Shown here piece by piece: positions 1 to 9,193 of a stretch of DNA of 64,000 nucleotides (position 1 is the first letter of the stretch; every line of letters begins with the position of its first letter). The stretch covers positions 248,001 to 312,000 of the forward strand of contig NZ_NETS01000008.1 in assembly GCF_002150035.1 (NCBI RefSeq), given 5' to 3'. The DNA is from Leptospira venezuelensis (GTDB taxonomy: Bacteria > Spirochaetota > Leptospiria > Leptospirales > Leptospiraceae). A program made the translations under genes and the position numbers. Under the pieces are notes generated by a model. The model did no database searches, was not told the DNA's origin, and worked only from the letters and a program-made list of their open reading frames with translations.

Positions 1-498
1 GGCCTGACCAGCACTACTGATCCATTGTTTGGTTCCGTTTAAAACATAACGGTCCCCTTTTTTCACAGCAGTAGTCGCCATTGCTGGAACATCTGAACCT
101 GCTCCTGGTTCTGACAAACCGAATGCAGCAGTCTTTTCTCCAGAAGCAAGAAGTGGAAGCCATTTGTCTTTTTGAGCCTTGGTTCCGCCCACATCGATTG
201 GCAAAGCTCCTAGTTTTGTAGAAGTGAAAGCAGTGTTGACTCCTAAACATCCCCAAGAAACTTCCTCTGCGAGGACGATACCTCCCATCATTCCATAACC
301 TAGCCCGCCATGTTCCTCATCGAACAACGCCTGGTATAATCCTGCTTCTTTAAATTTTTGTAAAATAGCTTTCGGATACTCGTTATTTTCGTCGTAATGC
401 ATTCTGTTCGGAACGACTTCTTTCCTGACTACGTCCCTGACCAGATCTCTGAGTTGTTGTAATTCCTCTGGTAATTCGAATTGAAGCGGTGAATTCAA
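1..498 (-). CDS. Acyl-CoA dehydrogenase, N-terminal part (runs off window edge)
   Basis: The first 166 residues of an acyl-CoA dehydrogenase, the FAD enzyme that introduces the alpha-beta double bond in fatty acyl-CoA oxidation. The translation begins MNSPLQFELPEELQQLRDLV and contains the N-terminal helical domain. It continues into the middle beta domain with the family signature AAFGLSEPGAGSDV, where the flavin and substrate bind. The start is a TTG at 498, chosen because a strong GGGAGG ribosome site lies 5 bases upstream and no ATG fits. The C-terminal half with the catalytic base is outside the window. Substrate chain length cannot be told. It lies downstream of the sterol-desaturase-type gene on the same strand, with a gap of about 155 bases. 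Confidence 0.93.
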   Translation of the reverse strand, partial: MNSPLQFELPEELQQLRDLVRDVVRKEVVPNRMHYDENNEYPKAILQKFKEAGLYQALFDEEHGGLGYGMMGGIVLAEEVSWGCLGVNTAFTSTKLGALPIDVGGTKAQKDKWLPLLASGEKTAAFGLSEPGAGSDVPAMATTAVKKGDRYVLNGTKQWISSAGQA

Positions 499-653
499 GC
501 TTGCCTCCCAATGATATTCTTTTTCAAATTCGGATATTGATTCCTAGGCAATCTTTAGAATAAGGTATGGATAGATCAAGCGAAGCTTTTCACTTCGCCT
601 AATAGAATAAATCGATTGTTTGTTACACGAACTAAAGGAAGCGATCTAAAATC

Positions 654-1847
654 TTATTTTAGATTCCAAACTAGAACACCTAACAATACGAACTTCAGAA
701 CTTCCCATTTTTCCATTTTAGTTCTTCCGTTCCATACAAGGCCTAAACTTAAAAATGCAAAGAAAAACCAAACTCCAAAGACTGAATATAAAACCAAAGA
801 CATCTTTCCCAATTTTATAAGCTTCAATAGATATACGGAAAGTCCAGCAAGAAGAATAAACTGCAAAACTCCATATACTTTTCTGGAATTAGAAATGATC
901 GGATCGAATTTTGTATAAGTGGTCCTGTTTATTTCAGGGACCTTCTTCTCTCCTCCAAGTGAATCTGGTCTCCAGTCAGGCTTTTTGATTAGAAGAAGAA
1001 GTTTATCTTTCCAGTTAGGAGTAACCTTCACTAAATTCCAAAGAGAAATGTACACATGCAAATTTGCCCAGATAGGATTGAATGTAGGAAGAGGTTCCGT
1101 TAATCCGTAGATCGGCTCCTTCTTCTCTTCCGCGTATGTTCCAAACCAACGATCCCAGAGTATGAGTATACCTCCGTGATTCTTATCTAAATATTCAGGA
1201 TCACGCCCATGATGGACTCTATGGTGAGAAGGAGTTAAAAGCACTTTTTCCATCCAGCCCAGCTTACCGATCAATCGAGTATGGACCCAGAATTGATAAA
1301 TCTTCAAAATCCCATGACAAATAAAGAACATCCACCAAGGAATTCCGAGCAAAGCCAAAGGAAGATTGAAAGCATATTCAAAAATCCTTTGGAACATGGA
1401 TTGGCGAAGTGCCACAGTTAGATTAAATTCTTCGCTGGAATGATGGGTAACATGACAGGCCCACAAAAAATGGATCTCATGAGTTGCCCTATGAAACCAA
1501 TAATAAATAAAATCTACTGCAAGCAAGACGAATGTCCATGCAAGAAACGATTCTAGGTTAAATTGCCAACCCTCCGCAGTTCTTATCAGCGGAGAAGAAG
1601 ATGGAAATTCGCCTAGATTGAAAAGAGTTTGGACTGAATAGTATATTCTAATTTTATCATATAGAAGAATGGCCCCTAAAGTGATTATGACTCCGGTAAA
1701 AGAGTATAAAATTCCAGTTGCCAGATCAGAAACAGAATCATTCCATCTATAAACTGATTTTTTTCTTCCCCAAATAAATTCTATCACGGCCAGTCCCAGG
1801 AAAAAAGGAACCGCCTTGTCCAAAATCGTTTCTTGCATATCCCACAC
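654..1847 (-). CDS. Sterol desaturase / fatty acid hydroxylase family membrane protein
   Basis: A 397-residue integral membrane di-iron hydroxylase of the fatty acid hydroxylase superfamily. The histidine clusters that bind iron are visible: HRATHE (119-123), HVTHH (132-136) and SHHRVHHG (208-214), plus NHGG near 223. Hydrophobic segments at roughly 5-24, 45-64, 100-118 and 155-180 flank them. A further hydrophobic C-terminal third (about 320-397) holds two to four membrane spans, longer than the minimal family core. This layout resembles alkylglycerol monooxygenase-type members, but the substrate (sterol, fatty acid or ether lipid) cannot be decided from sequence. It lies 8 bases downstream of the SDR gene, so the two are probably co-transcribed. 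ATG1 or the ATG at codon 4 could be the start. Confidence 0.85.
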   Translation of the reverse strand: MWDMQETILDKAVPFFLGLAVIEFIWGRKKSVYRWNDSVSDLATGILYSFTGVIITLGAILLYDKIRIYYSVQTLFNLGEFPSSSPLIRTAEGWQFNLESFLAWTFVLLAVDFIYYWFHRATHEIHFLWACHVTHHSSEEFNLTVALRQSMFQRIFEYAFNLPLALLGIPWWMFFICHGILKIYQFWVHTRLIGKLGWMEKVLLTPSHHRVHHGRDPEYLDKNHGGILILWDRWFGTYAEEKKEPIYGLTEPLPTFNPIWANLHVYISLWNLVKVTPNWKDKLLLLIKKPDWRPDSLGGEKKVPEINRTTYTKFDPIISNSRKVYGVLQFILLAGLSVYLLKLIKLGKMSLVLYSVFGVWFFFAFLSLGLVWNGRTKMEKWEVLKFVLLGVLVWNLK

Positions 1848-1855
1848 TCTTCTCT

Positions 1856-2638
1856 TTAATTTACTGTATTTAAGAATTTTGCTAATTTACGGACGAGGAA
1901 CCTAGGGCTGATCCTGATAGATTGTGCCATTACCTTGTTTGCCACTCCGGAGATCACAACAGCCTTACCTGCCTTCACACCCTGGTAACCGACCTTGGCA
2001 ACATAAGCCGCATCTGCTTTCGGAACAAGACTACTATTTAAGATCGCAGACTTGTCCATTTCTGCTCTTTTGAAAAATTCAGTTTTAGTTGGACCTGGAC
2101 AAAGACAGGTAACATTGATCCCGTCTTTACGAACTTCTTCCGCAAGTCCTTCTGAGAAAAATAGAACGTAAGCTTTGGATGCATAATAATTCGTCATCAT
2201 AGGTCCAGGCTGGAAGGCAGCAGTAGAAGCCACATTTAAAATTTTTCCTGAATGTCTTTCTCTCATGTCCTTTAAGAACAGATGAGTTAATTCCACAAGC
2301 GAAGTCACATTGACTTGGATGAGATCCAATTCTTCTTTCAAATCCAAAGAATGGAATTTTCCGTTTGTCCCAAAGCCTGCATTATTTACTAAAAGATCTA
2401 CGATCGCTTTTTTCTTTTTGGCGAAGTCGTAAATCTTTTTGGGAGACTTTGGATCGGATAAATCTGCGGAAAGGATTTCTACATTCGCGCCTAAACTTTC
2501 CATTTCCTTTTTTACTGAGTTTAGGGTTTTGAGATTTCTTGCTACGAGTATTAGATCGTAACCATCTTTAGCGGCTAATTTCGAAATTTCATAACCGATG
2601 CCCACGCTTGCTCCGGTAATTAATGCTGTTTTTTTCAT
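1856..2638 (-). CDS. SDR family NAD(P)-dependent oxidoreductase
   Basis: A 260-residue classical short-chain dehydrogenase. The nucleotide-binding signature TGASVGIG is at residues 8-15 and NNAG at 85-88. The catalytic Ser138, Tyr151 and Lys155 (YYASK) follow. Length and motif spacing match the classical SDR family. The charged residues after the second strand (VARN) suggest NADP(H), which is inference. The gene is directly upstream of the fatty-acid-hydroxylase-type gene in the same orientation, which fits a role in lipid or ketone reduction; the true substrate is unknown. Its promoter must lie in the 127 bases shared with the divergent GST gene. Confidence 0.9.
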   Translation of the reverse strand: MKKTALITGASVGIGYEISKLAAKDGYDLILVARNLKTLNSVKKEMESLGANVEILSADLSDPKSPKKIYDFAKKKKAIVDLLVNNAGFGTNGKFHSLDLKEELDLIQVNVTSLVELTHLFLKDMRERHSGKILNVASTAAFQPGPMMTNYYASKAYVLFFSEGLAEEVRKDGINVTCLCPGPTKTEFFKRAEMDKSAILNSSLVPKADAAYVAKVGYQGVKAGKAVVISGVANKVMAQSIRISPRFLVRKLAKFLNTVN

Positions 2639-2774
2639 GATTGATAAGATTCCTTATTGAAAGAGTGTATCTGTTTTTTCGCTGCCAATTTTAGATTTGG
2701 ATTTCCTTTCAGGAAAGTAGAAATTGAAAAAAGCTTTACCTTAAGCGCAGTAATAGCGCATACTCTTGTCGCTT

Positions 2775-3428
2775 ATGATAAAACTACACGGTTACCCGAT
2801 CAGCAATTATACGAATAAGGTCAAATTGGCACTTTTGGAAAAAGGTTTGGAGTTCGAAGAAATCCGCACTCCTTTCTCTCAAGACGAGGAGTTCCTACAA
2901 AAAAGCCCAATGGGAAAAATCCCCTACTTAGAAGTAGATGGAAAGTATCTGGTGGAGTCCCAAGCAATTCTGGAATTTTTGGATGATGCCTATCCTAATA
3001 CTAAACGTTTAATCCCGGCGGATCCATTCGAAGCAGCCGAAGTTAGAACGATTATATCATTCATAGAAAATTATATAGATATTCCAGCCCGCAGATTGTA
3101 TGAATCAATTGTAGAAGGAAAAACAATCTCACCTGAAACTGTGGAACTCACCAGACTCTCCATTCAAAAGGGAGCAAGAGCGCTTTCCAGAGTGGCAAAA
3201 TTTTCTCCTTATATAGCAGGGAAAAAATTCACTGCAGCAGACTGTTCTGCGTTTGCCACCTTTCAGATCATAAACGATCATATCGCAGATTGGATCTCTC
3301 CGAATCCACTTTTCGAAATTCCAGGATTACAAGCATATCTGGATATGATGATGCAAAATCCAAATGCAGCTAAAGTGGACAAGCCTAAGTCAGTCGTGAT
3401 GAAAGCTTTAAAAAGACTCCGCAAATAG
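2775..3428 (+). CDS. Glutathione S-transferase family protein
   Basis: About 217 residues with the two-domain GST fold. The N-terminal thioredoxin-like half (IKLHGYPISNYTNKVKLAL) includes the glutathione-binding element VESQAILEFLDD near residue 65. An all-helical C-terminal half follows, with the capping motif region FTAADCSAF near 155. Family role: conjugation of glutathione to electrophiles or thiol-dependent isomerisation. The substrate is not predictable. I prefer the ATG at 2775 over an in-frame TTG nine bases upstream, because it places the first beta strand correctly; neither start has a convincing ribosome site. It is transcribed divergently from the SDR gene. Confidence 0.88.
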   Translation: MIKLHGYPISNYTNKVKLALLEKGLEFEEIRTPFSQDEEFLQKSPMGKIPYLEVDGKYLVESQAILEFLDDAYPNTKRLIPADPFEAAEVRTIISFIENYIDIPARRLYESIVEGKTISPETVELTRLSIQKGARALSRVAKFSPYIAGKKFTAADCSAFATFQIINDHIADWISPNPLFEIPGLQAYLDMMMQNPNAAKVDKPKSVVMKALKRLRK

Positions 3429-3551
3429 AGCGGATCTAAATCTCAGACTTTTGTGCGCCGCGTTTTTCCTTGAGAAAAATTCGGATCAAACCTAGTTACA
3501 AAAAATCTGGTTGACTGGTTCGGTTCGCAAATTAACTTGCTGGTGGTCTTT

Positions 3552-3788
3552 ATGGAAGCAGAGAAAGTCATTTCGGTCCCTATCAAAGAACTTCCTCACT
3601 TAAAAGTGATCCTAGCCGGATGGTACAATTTTTTAAAGGATAGTTACGATCAGAAAACGATAGATGCAAACGCCTTTAAAGATTCTTTAAAGACGAATGT
3701 GGTCTATAATATCGATTCCGACCAAGTAGAATTGCTACTTTCAGGTACGGAACAATTGCTTCAAAGCTTCCGCAAAAAACTTTCTTAA
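3552..3788 (+). CDS. Small hypothetical protein
   Basis: A 78-residue acidic to neutral soluble protein starting MEAEKVISVPIKELPHLKVI. I recognise no domain. It looks alpha-helical, with two amphipathic stretches (LAGWYNFLKDSY and DQVELLLSGTEQLLQSFRKKL). An in-frame TTG at 3537 would add five residues; the ATG was chosen as more likely. It ends 6 bases before the convergent M3 peptidase gene. Codon use and regular amphipathicity argue for a real gene, but function is unknown. Confidence 0.6.
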   Translation: MEAEKVISVPIKELPHLKVILAGWYNFLKDSYDQKTIDANAFKDSLKTNVVYNIDSDQVELLLSGTEQLLQSFRKKLS

Positions 3789-3794
3789 AGTTTT

Positions 3795-5759
3795 TCAGGC
3801 CACTAAATCATAGAGTTTTAATAAAGCATCTGGCTCAGGATCTCTTCCCAGAAAACGTTTAAATAGCACCATCGCGTTTTCGGAGCCTCCTTTTTCCAAA
3901 ACCTCGGTTCTATATTTTAGAGCAAGATCAGCATCAAAAATTCCCTTGGATCTAAATGCAAAAAAAGCATCCGCTGCTAATAGTTCCGCCCATTTATAGC
4001 TATAATATCCTGCTGCGTATCCTCCTGAGAAAATATGCCCAAATCCGTTCTGGAACTTGTTATATCCAGGAGGAAAAAGAACGCTGACTTCTTTTCGAAC
4101 GGTATCCAGAATATTCTGCACTTCCCCTTCCGAATATTTCTGCAGATGGATCCTTATATCAAAAATCCCGAATTCTAGCTGTCGAACTACTCCCATTGCA
4201 GCCAAAAAGTTTTTAGTATCCTTTAACTTTCGAGCGAGTTCCTTAGGGATTGGTTTTCCTGTTTCATAATGGAAAGCGAAGAAGTCTAAGACTTCCGGTT
4301 CATAAGCAAAATTTTCCAAAAACTGTGAAGGAAATTCCACTGCGTCCCATTCTACTCCGTTGATTCCGCTCACAGGAGGTTCTTCTATTTTTGCGCATAG
4401 ATGATGGAGTGCATGTCCCATCTCATGGAAAAATGTAACTACATCCGAATGATTTAAGAGAGAAGGAGCAGAATCCTTAGAAGGAGGAAAATTACAAACC
4501 ACGAATGCAGAAGGCAGGATCGTTTTACCGGAAAGTCTATTTCTAGTTTCCCAATGATTCATCCAGGCGCCGCCCTGTTTGTCTTTTCTAGATTCCAGGT
4601 CCAGATAGAGTCTTGCAATAATTTCCGAGCCGTTTTTCACATGATAAACTTCTGTTTTAGGATCCCAAATGGGAGCATTCGTTTTTTCGAATTTTAATCC
4701 TAAGAGTTTTTCCAAAAAGGAGAAGGTTCCTTTTACCACAGTATTCTTTTCGAAATAAGGACGAGTTAGTTCTTCATCAAAATCATAGTCCTTCTTCTTT
4801 AACTTCTCCGAAACATAAGCGCTGTCAAATGCTTGGAAGTCTGGAATGCCAATTGTTTCCGCAAACTTTTTGAGTGCAGAGATTTCCTTCTCCGCTACAG
4901 GTTTTGCAAGTTTTCCAATTTTCTGTAGGAAGTCCAATACCTGCTCTGGAGAATCTGCTACCTTAGTGGCCAAAGAAGATTCTGCGTAATTTTTATATCC
5001 GAGTAATTTTGCAGACTCATCTCTTAGAGCCAGGATCTCTTCTAATATTTTTCCGTTCCCGGGGGCACGAGTTACATATGCTTTATATAATTCTTCTCTT
5101 TTGGAACGATTACTTCCGTAAGTCATATAACAATTATAACTCGGAAATTGAAGAGTGAATGTATAAGTCCCGTCTTCGTTTTTGTATAATGCCTTGTCTG
5201 ATTCGGGGATTTCTTTTACATCTTCTTCCGATTCGATTTTCATTTCGAAAGAATTTGTAGAGTCTAAAAGATTTTGAGAAAATTGATTAGAAAGATCCGA
5301 CAGCCTAAGTTGTATTTCTTGTAGACGATTTTTTTTATCTTCGGGAAGTCCAACTCCACCTAGTTTGAATTGTAAGATTGCGTCTTCTAAAACTTTGTTT
5401 TTAGGCCTGTCTAAGCTCAACTTCTCATTGGCATAAATTTGAGAGTATAATTTGAATAATTCTTCGTTTTGACCGAGCTCAGTATAAAATTCTGTGATCT
5501 CTGGAAGGATTTCGGTATAATGTTCTTGGGTTTCTTCACTATTCTTAACACTATTTAGGTGGGAAAGTACAGTGAACTCTTCCTGCAATTCTTCCATTGA
5601 ATTATTTAGGGGACGTATTATGGACTCGTAATTTACGTCTTTCTTCTGTAAAACTTCTTCCAAAACCTTCTTAGTGTTTTGTATCTTTTCTCTCACCTTC
5701 TCTTTTTGAGCAGAAAGTGCAATTTGGGGAAATTCTTTGAATAGAACTGAGGAACTCAT
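3795..5759 (-). CDS. M3 family oligopeptidase (zinc metallopeptidase)
   Basis: A 654-residue thimet-oligopeptidase-like enzyme that degrades short peptides in the cytoplasm, related to PrlC (oligopeptidase A) and Dcp. The zinc motif HEMGHALHH begins at about residue 445. The third zinc ligand is expected in GVEWDAVEFPSQFLENF about 30 residues later. The C-terminal signature GYAAGYYSYKWAE is typical of the family. The N-terminal half is a long helical region, as expected. A GTG codon at 5795 would extend the protein by 12 residues; the ATG at 5759 is preferred as the more natural N-terminus, but no clear ribosome site decides between them. Family assignment is secure; the exact orthologue is not. 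Confidence 0.9.
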   Translation of the reverse strand: MSSSVLFKEFPQIALSAQKEKVREKIQNTKKVLEEVLQKKDVNYESIIRPLNNSMEELQEEFTVLSHLNSVKNSEETQEHYTEILPEITEFYTELGQNEELFKLYSQIYANEKLSLDRPKNKVLEDAILQFKLGGVGLPEDKKNRLQEIQLRLSDLSNQFSQNLLDSTNSFEMKIESEEDVKEIPESDKALYKNEDGTYTFTLQFPSYNCYMTYGSNRSKREELYKAYVTRAPGNGKILEEILALRDESAKLLGYKNYAESSLATKVADSPEQVLDFLQKIGKLAKPVAEKEISALKKFAETIGIPDFQAFDSAYVSEKLKKKDYDFDEELTRPYFEKNTVVKGTFSFLEKLLGLKFEKTNAPIWDPKTEVYHVKNGSEIIARLYLDLESRKDKQGGAWMNHWETRNRLSGKTILPSAFVVCNFPPSKDSAPSLLNHSDVVTFFHEMGHALHHLCAKIEEPPVSGINGVEWDAVEFPSQFLENFAYEPEVLDFFAFHYETGKPIPKELARKLKDTKNFLAAMGVVRQLEFGIFDIRIHLQKYSEGEVQNILDTVRKEVSVLFPPGYNKFQNGFGHIFSGGYAAGYYSYKWAELLAADAFFAFRSKGIFDADLALKYRTEVLEKGGSENAMVLFKRFLGRDPEPDALLKLYDLVA

Positions 5760-5855
5760 CGATTCCAGACTTTCTCTTCCCGAATGGAAAAGCACCTATT
5801 TTCCATCTTGACAAGATTGAAAAACTGATTCGAATTCCTCCATTCCGGCCCTCTC

Positions 5856-6455
5856 ATGAAATCTTATCTTCTTATACCTCTATTCTTTCTTTATTTGAGC
5901 TGCTCGAGTCCCCCCTTGCCCGTATTCCAAACTATGGAAGGCATCTGTCCCAAGTTGGATCTATTCGTTTTATCACAGCCTGAGATAGATGTACAGACGG
6001 GGAATGATCTGGTAGGGATCTATTGTAAGGCAAATATCACTCCTATTGGATTTGAATGGGAGATTAGCCTGGTTTTCAGAGATGAGATCCATCCAAGCAC
6101 TTGGAAGGATTTTTTTTACAGGATTTACAGAAGGATCCGTTATGGTAGGACCTACGACATTGAATCATTTATAGTCAGACTGGAACCTGATGCCAAAACT
6201 TTTCAATTGGAACTGAAGAATGTTTATTCAGGAGAGCAGATTTTCCAAGAAGACCCAGTCGTTCACAAGGATAGAATACTTTCTTCTACACTTTTGGAAA
6301 ATCGAAACTCATTGCCGATTCTTTATGTAAACACTTGGAATCATATGTTTGGGGAGAAGGACAATAATCCAGAGCTCACGAAACAAGAGATCCAAATTTC
6401 CGAGTTTCGTTTCGGATCCAGAAGCCAACTAGACGGGTATTTCGGGACTTATTGA
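5856..6455 (+). CDS. Putative lipoprotein
   Basis: A 199-residue exported protein with a lipoprotein signal peptide: MKSYLLIPLFFLYLSC, a short charged start, a hydrophobic core and a spirochaete-type lipobox LYLSC giving lipidated Cys16, followed by SSPP. The mature part has no domain I recognise. It contains alternating hydrophobic strands (FEWEISLVFR, SFIVRLEPD, FQLELKNVY), suggesting a beta-rich fold. It is likely anchored in the inner or outer membrane. It is divergent from the M3 peptidase gene and 74 bases upstream of the MaoC gene. Confidence 0.75.
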   Translation: MKSYLLIPLFFLYLSCSSPPLPVFQTMEGICPKLDLFVLSQPEIDVQTGNDLVGIYCKANITPIGFEWEISLVFRDEIHPSTWKDFFYRIYRRIRYGRTYDIESFIVRLEPDAKTFQLELKNVYSGEQIFQEDPVVHKDRILSSTLLENRNSLPILYVNTWNHMFGEKDNNPELTKQEIQISEFRFGSRSQLDGYFGTY

Positions 6456-6529
6456 TAGGAAAAAGCCTTTTCCGAGCGGAGGATCTCAAAATCCTGGAAG
6501 AAACTTAAAACGAAGCAGGAGTTCTCACT

Positions 6530-7705
6530 ATGGCTAAAATCCCTACTTCCCCCTTCGCGGAACTAGGTCCTAAAACTCCGGTGGAAACCGGAACCGTAAA
6601 ACGGGGCATTTACGGTAGATATCTGGAAGAATTTACGGAAGGTGCAATTTTCGAACATCCAAGAGAACTGACAATCGATCGTTCTTTTGCACAAGAGTTT
6701 GCTACCACATTTATGGAAGCAAATCCACTTTATCTTTCCGCTCCTTACGCACAAGCTCACGGATTTAAGGATCTATTGGTTTCTCCTTTGATGGTGTTCA
6801 ACATAGCACTTTCTTTGGGAGTTCAAAACGATTCTGAAAAAGCACTCGCAAACCTTGGATACTATGACGTTCAATTCTTGAAACCTGTATATCCAGGAGA
6901 TACACTTTCCGCTAAAACCAAAATTAACAAAATTGATGATAAGGGAGCAGATAAACCAGGTATCGTTCATGTTCGTACAATCTGTTTGAACCAAAACAAA
7001 GAATTAGTTCTTCAATACGAAAGAAAGATCATGATCTATCACTCTAATGGAAAACCGAAAGGAACTCCGAAACCAGTGATCAAAGATGCGTTCTTCCCTG
7101 AGACAGATAGTCCAGTGATCGAACTTCCTGAGCTAAAATTTCCAAAAGGTTTCGAAACTGCTACCTGGACAGATACTTATTTCGAAAATTTTGCAGCTGG
7201 TCAGATCTATATCCACCAAAACGGAAGAACAATCACTGACGAACATTTCCCTTGGACTTACAGAGTTGGAAACACTCATCCACTTCATTACGATAAACTT
7301 TACTCTTCTGGAATCTCCGGACCAATGGGTGGAGAGCCTGTCGTTTATGGTGGACTCGTATTCGCATGGTTATGCGGACTTTCTTCCAGAGATGTAACTG
7401 AAAATGTAATTTGGGACCTTGGATTCACCGAAGGATATCATACTCAACCTTCCTTCAGCGGAGACACTGTGACTGCGATCACTAGAGTTCTTTCTGTAAC
7501 AGATAGAGGAACCGAATTCGGAATCCCTGCAGGAGAAGTTCATCTTCAGTTCATCGGTCTGAAAAACATCAAAGCAAATGATGCTTTCGAAAAATTCGGA
7601 GCGGATCTATTCTTAAAAGAGAACGATAAGAAAAAACACGGGAAAGAAAAACTTCCTGAGAAAATTTTCGAAATCGAAAGAAAGATTTTAGTTAAGAAGA
7701 AGTAA
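6530..7705 (+). CDS. MaoC family dehydratase (double hot-dog)
   Basis: A 391-residue protein with two hot-dog domains. The N-terminal one (about 30-165) includes the FATTFMEANPLYLSAPYAQA region. The C-terminal one (about 215-375) includes RVGNTHPLHYDKLYSSG, which resembles the hydratase-2 motif with its catalytic Asp/His. Family members hydrate trans-2-enoyl-CoA to (R)-3-hydroxyacyl-CoA, or process branched acyl-CoAs. An AGGAG site is located at 6518-6522, 7 bases before the ATG. The gene is probably single, followed by an intergenic repeat and a convergent clpS. A role alongside the nearby acyl-CoA dehydrogenases is plausible inference. Confidence 0.82.
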   Translation: MAKIPTSPFAELGPKTPVETGTVKRGIYGRYLEEFTEGAIFEHPRELTIDRSFAQEFATTFMEANPLYLSAPYAQAHGFKDLLVSPLMVFNIALSLGVQNDSEKALANLGYYDVQFLKPVYPGDTLSAKTKINKIDDKGADKPGIVHVRTICLNQNKELVLQYERKIMIYHSNGKPKGTPKPVIKDAFFPETDSPVIELPELKFPKGFETATWTDTYFENFAAGQIYIHQNGRTITDEHFPWTYRVGNTHPLHYDKLYSSGISGPMGGEPVVYGGLVFAWLCGLSSRDVTENVIWDLGFTEGYHTQPSFSGDTVTAITRVLSVTDRGTEFGIPAGEVHLQFIGLKNIKANDAFEKFGADLFLKENDKKKHGKEKLPEKIFEIERKILVKKK

Positions 7706-7708
7706 AAG

Positions 7709-7869
7709 CCGCAGAGATATTAGAGACGCGGTGTAGTAATGACTCACGCGGAGGCACAGAGTCGCAGAGGTTTATAGGAATTAGTAAAACTAAAAACTCT
7801 CTGCGTCTTCGCGTCTCAACGTGCCTAAAAAACTGCGTCTCTTTTGAGTCTTAGCGACTTCGCGTGGGC
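7709..7869. repeat. Dispersed inverted-repeat element, copy A
   Basis: The gap between the convergent MaoC and clpS genes is filled by facing imperfect inverted repeats. The left arm at 7742-7770 reads as ACTCACGCGGAGGCACAGAG followed by TCGCAGAGG. The right arm at 7797-7825 starts CTCTCTGCGTCTTCGCGTCT. An outer pair (7709-7730 and 7831-7869) shows the same GCAGAG/CTGCGTCT words. Three other gaps in this window carry the same words. It is non-coding and could fold into a long RNA hairpin at the end of both genes. Confidence 0.7.
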
Positions 7870-7875
7870 TATGTC

Positions 7876-8190
7876 TCACCCTTCTAAAGTGGCGCTCATA
7901 GAGCCTTTTGAGGCTGGTAGTAAAGGATCTGGTCCGTAATTCAGGATTAAGTCTTGGATATGTTCTGCGTGTTCTAGTTCGCCTGCAAACACCACTGTCT
8001 TTTTCTGGGCATCTACTTCTACAGCGTGACTAAACGCTTGCTCCGGAGTCATCTTACAAATGTCCATGAGCATCATGATCACATATTCGTAAGTGTGTTC
8101 GTTATCATCCCATAAAACCACTCTCCAGGGTCCGCCGATTTGCACCGGATCTTCTGTGGTGATTTCTTCTATCGAGGGTGAGTTAGGCAT
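7876..8190 (-). CDS. clpS: ATP-dependent Clp protease adaptor ClpS
   Basis: A 104-residue ClpS, the adaptor that binds the ClpA N-domain and delivers N-end-rule substrates. Seen: a flexible N-terminal extension, then the core PWRVVLWDDNEHTYEYVIMMLMD, which includes the DDxxxxxEYV substrate-pocket signature. The closing VFAGELEHAEHIQDLI follows, where the usual family pattern is G(x)AELYA..L. Length is normal. It starts 44 bases downstream of the transketolase-type gene on the same strand. clpA is not adjacent. Confidence 0.95.
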   Translation of the reverse strand: MPNSPSIEEITTEDPVQIGGPWRVVLWDDNEHTYEYVIMMLMDICKMTPEQAFSHAVEVDAQKKTVVFAGELEHAEHIQDLILNYGPDPLLPASKGSMSATLEG

Positions 8191-8233
8191 GGCACGAAAA
8201 ACTTACACCCGGCGTTCAACACCGGGTTATTTG

Positions 8234-9193
8234 TTATTTGGATTGGACTGCTTTTTTTGCAAGTTCCACTATGTTTTTAGACCTGAGCCCGAAATAATCC
8301 AGAAGTCCAGACCAAGTGCCGGATTTGCCGAAGCTGTCCTTCATTCCTAATTTAAGAACTCTTACTGGGTGTTCTTCGGATAAAAATTCGCTGACTGCAG
8401 AACCTAATCCTCCAATCACATTATGCTCTTCGCAAGTGACAACTGCACCACAAAGTTTAGCATATTTTAATATAGCTTCTTTATCGATCGGCTTGATGGT
8501 AGCCATGTTCAAAAGAGTAGCCTGGATGCCCTCTGCTTCCAGTTCTTTAACAGCTATCATCGCTTCGTTTACCAAAACACCGTTTGCAATGATAAGAACA
8601 TCTTTACCTTCTCTCATCACTTCCGCTTTTCCGATCTCGAATTTATAATTTTCTCTTTCGATCAAAGGAAGATTAGGACGGCCTACTCTTACGTAAACCG
8701 GTCCTTTATAATCTGCAATTGCATGGATGATCTGTTTAGTTTCGTTATAATCGGAAGGACAGATCACTACCATTTCAGGAATGGCTCTCATTGTGGCAAA
8801 ATCTTCGATACATTGGTGAGAAGCTCCGTCCTCACCCACTGTAATTCCACCATGAGAAGCTACTAATTTTACATTTAAGAAAGGATAAACAATGCTATTA
8901 CGCACCACTTCCCAGGCTCTTCCGGATAAAAACATCGCGAAAGAAGAAGCAAATGGAACATAACCTGCAAGAGCAAGTCCGGCTGCATGACCAACTAAAT
9001 TCTGCTCCGCAACTCCTACGTTGAAAAAACGATCTGGAAATGCTTTTGCGAATTTGTTGGTTTTAGTAGAACCGGAAAGATCCGCGTCTAGTACTACGAT
9101 ATCGGAACGGCTTGCACCCAATTCGTGCAATGCGTCTCCGTAACCGTCTCTGGTTGCTTTTTGATCTGCGCTAGATGCGGATACTGCTCCCAT
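8234..9193 (-). CDS. Transketolase family protein, C-terminal subunit
   Basis: A 319-residue protein matching only the C-terminal half of transketolase or DXP synthase: the Pyr domain (VLDADLSGSTKTNKF, then RFFNVGVAEQNLVGHAAGLA with the catalytic Glu) and the C-terminal domain (about 190-319). The TPP-diphosphate-binding N-terminal domain is absent, so it should work with a separate N-terminal subunit, which is not in the neighbouring genes. Its start overlaps the metK stop by one base (TAATG), indicating translational coupling. Substrate is uncertain: transketolase itself or another ketol-transfer reaction. Confidence 0.85.
   Translation of the reverse strand: MGAVSASSADQKATRDGYGDALHELGASRSDIVVLDADLSGSTKTNKFAKAFPDRFFNVGVAEQNLVGHAAGLALAGYVPFASSFAMFLSGRAWEVVRNSIVYPFLNVKLVASHGGITVGEDGASHQCIEDFATMRAIPEMVVICPSDYNETKQIIHAIADYKGPVYVRVGRPNLPLIERENYKFEIGKAEVMREGKDVLIIANGVLVNEAMIAVKELEAEGIQATLLNMATIKPIDKEAILKYAKLCGAVVTCEEHNVIGGLGSAVSEFLSEEHPVRVLKLGMKDSFGKSGTWSGLLDYFGLRSKNIVELAKKAVQSK

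Noticed and set aside
14..256. Minus-strand open frame in the partial acyl-CoA dehydrogenase region
   Set aside because: It is out of frame with the clear acyl-CoA dehydrogenase translation on the same strand and has Arg/Cys/Ser-rich non-protein-like composition.
616..1110. Two plus-strand open frames opposite the sterol-desaturase-type gene
   Set aside because: They lie antisense to a well-supported gene and show no domain or ribosome site.
7706..7875. Possible CRISPR array in the repeated CGCAGAG words
   Set aside because: The words are arms of inverted repeats, not regularly spaced direct repeats with unique spacers.
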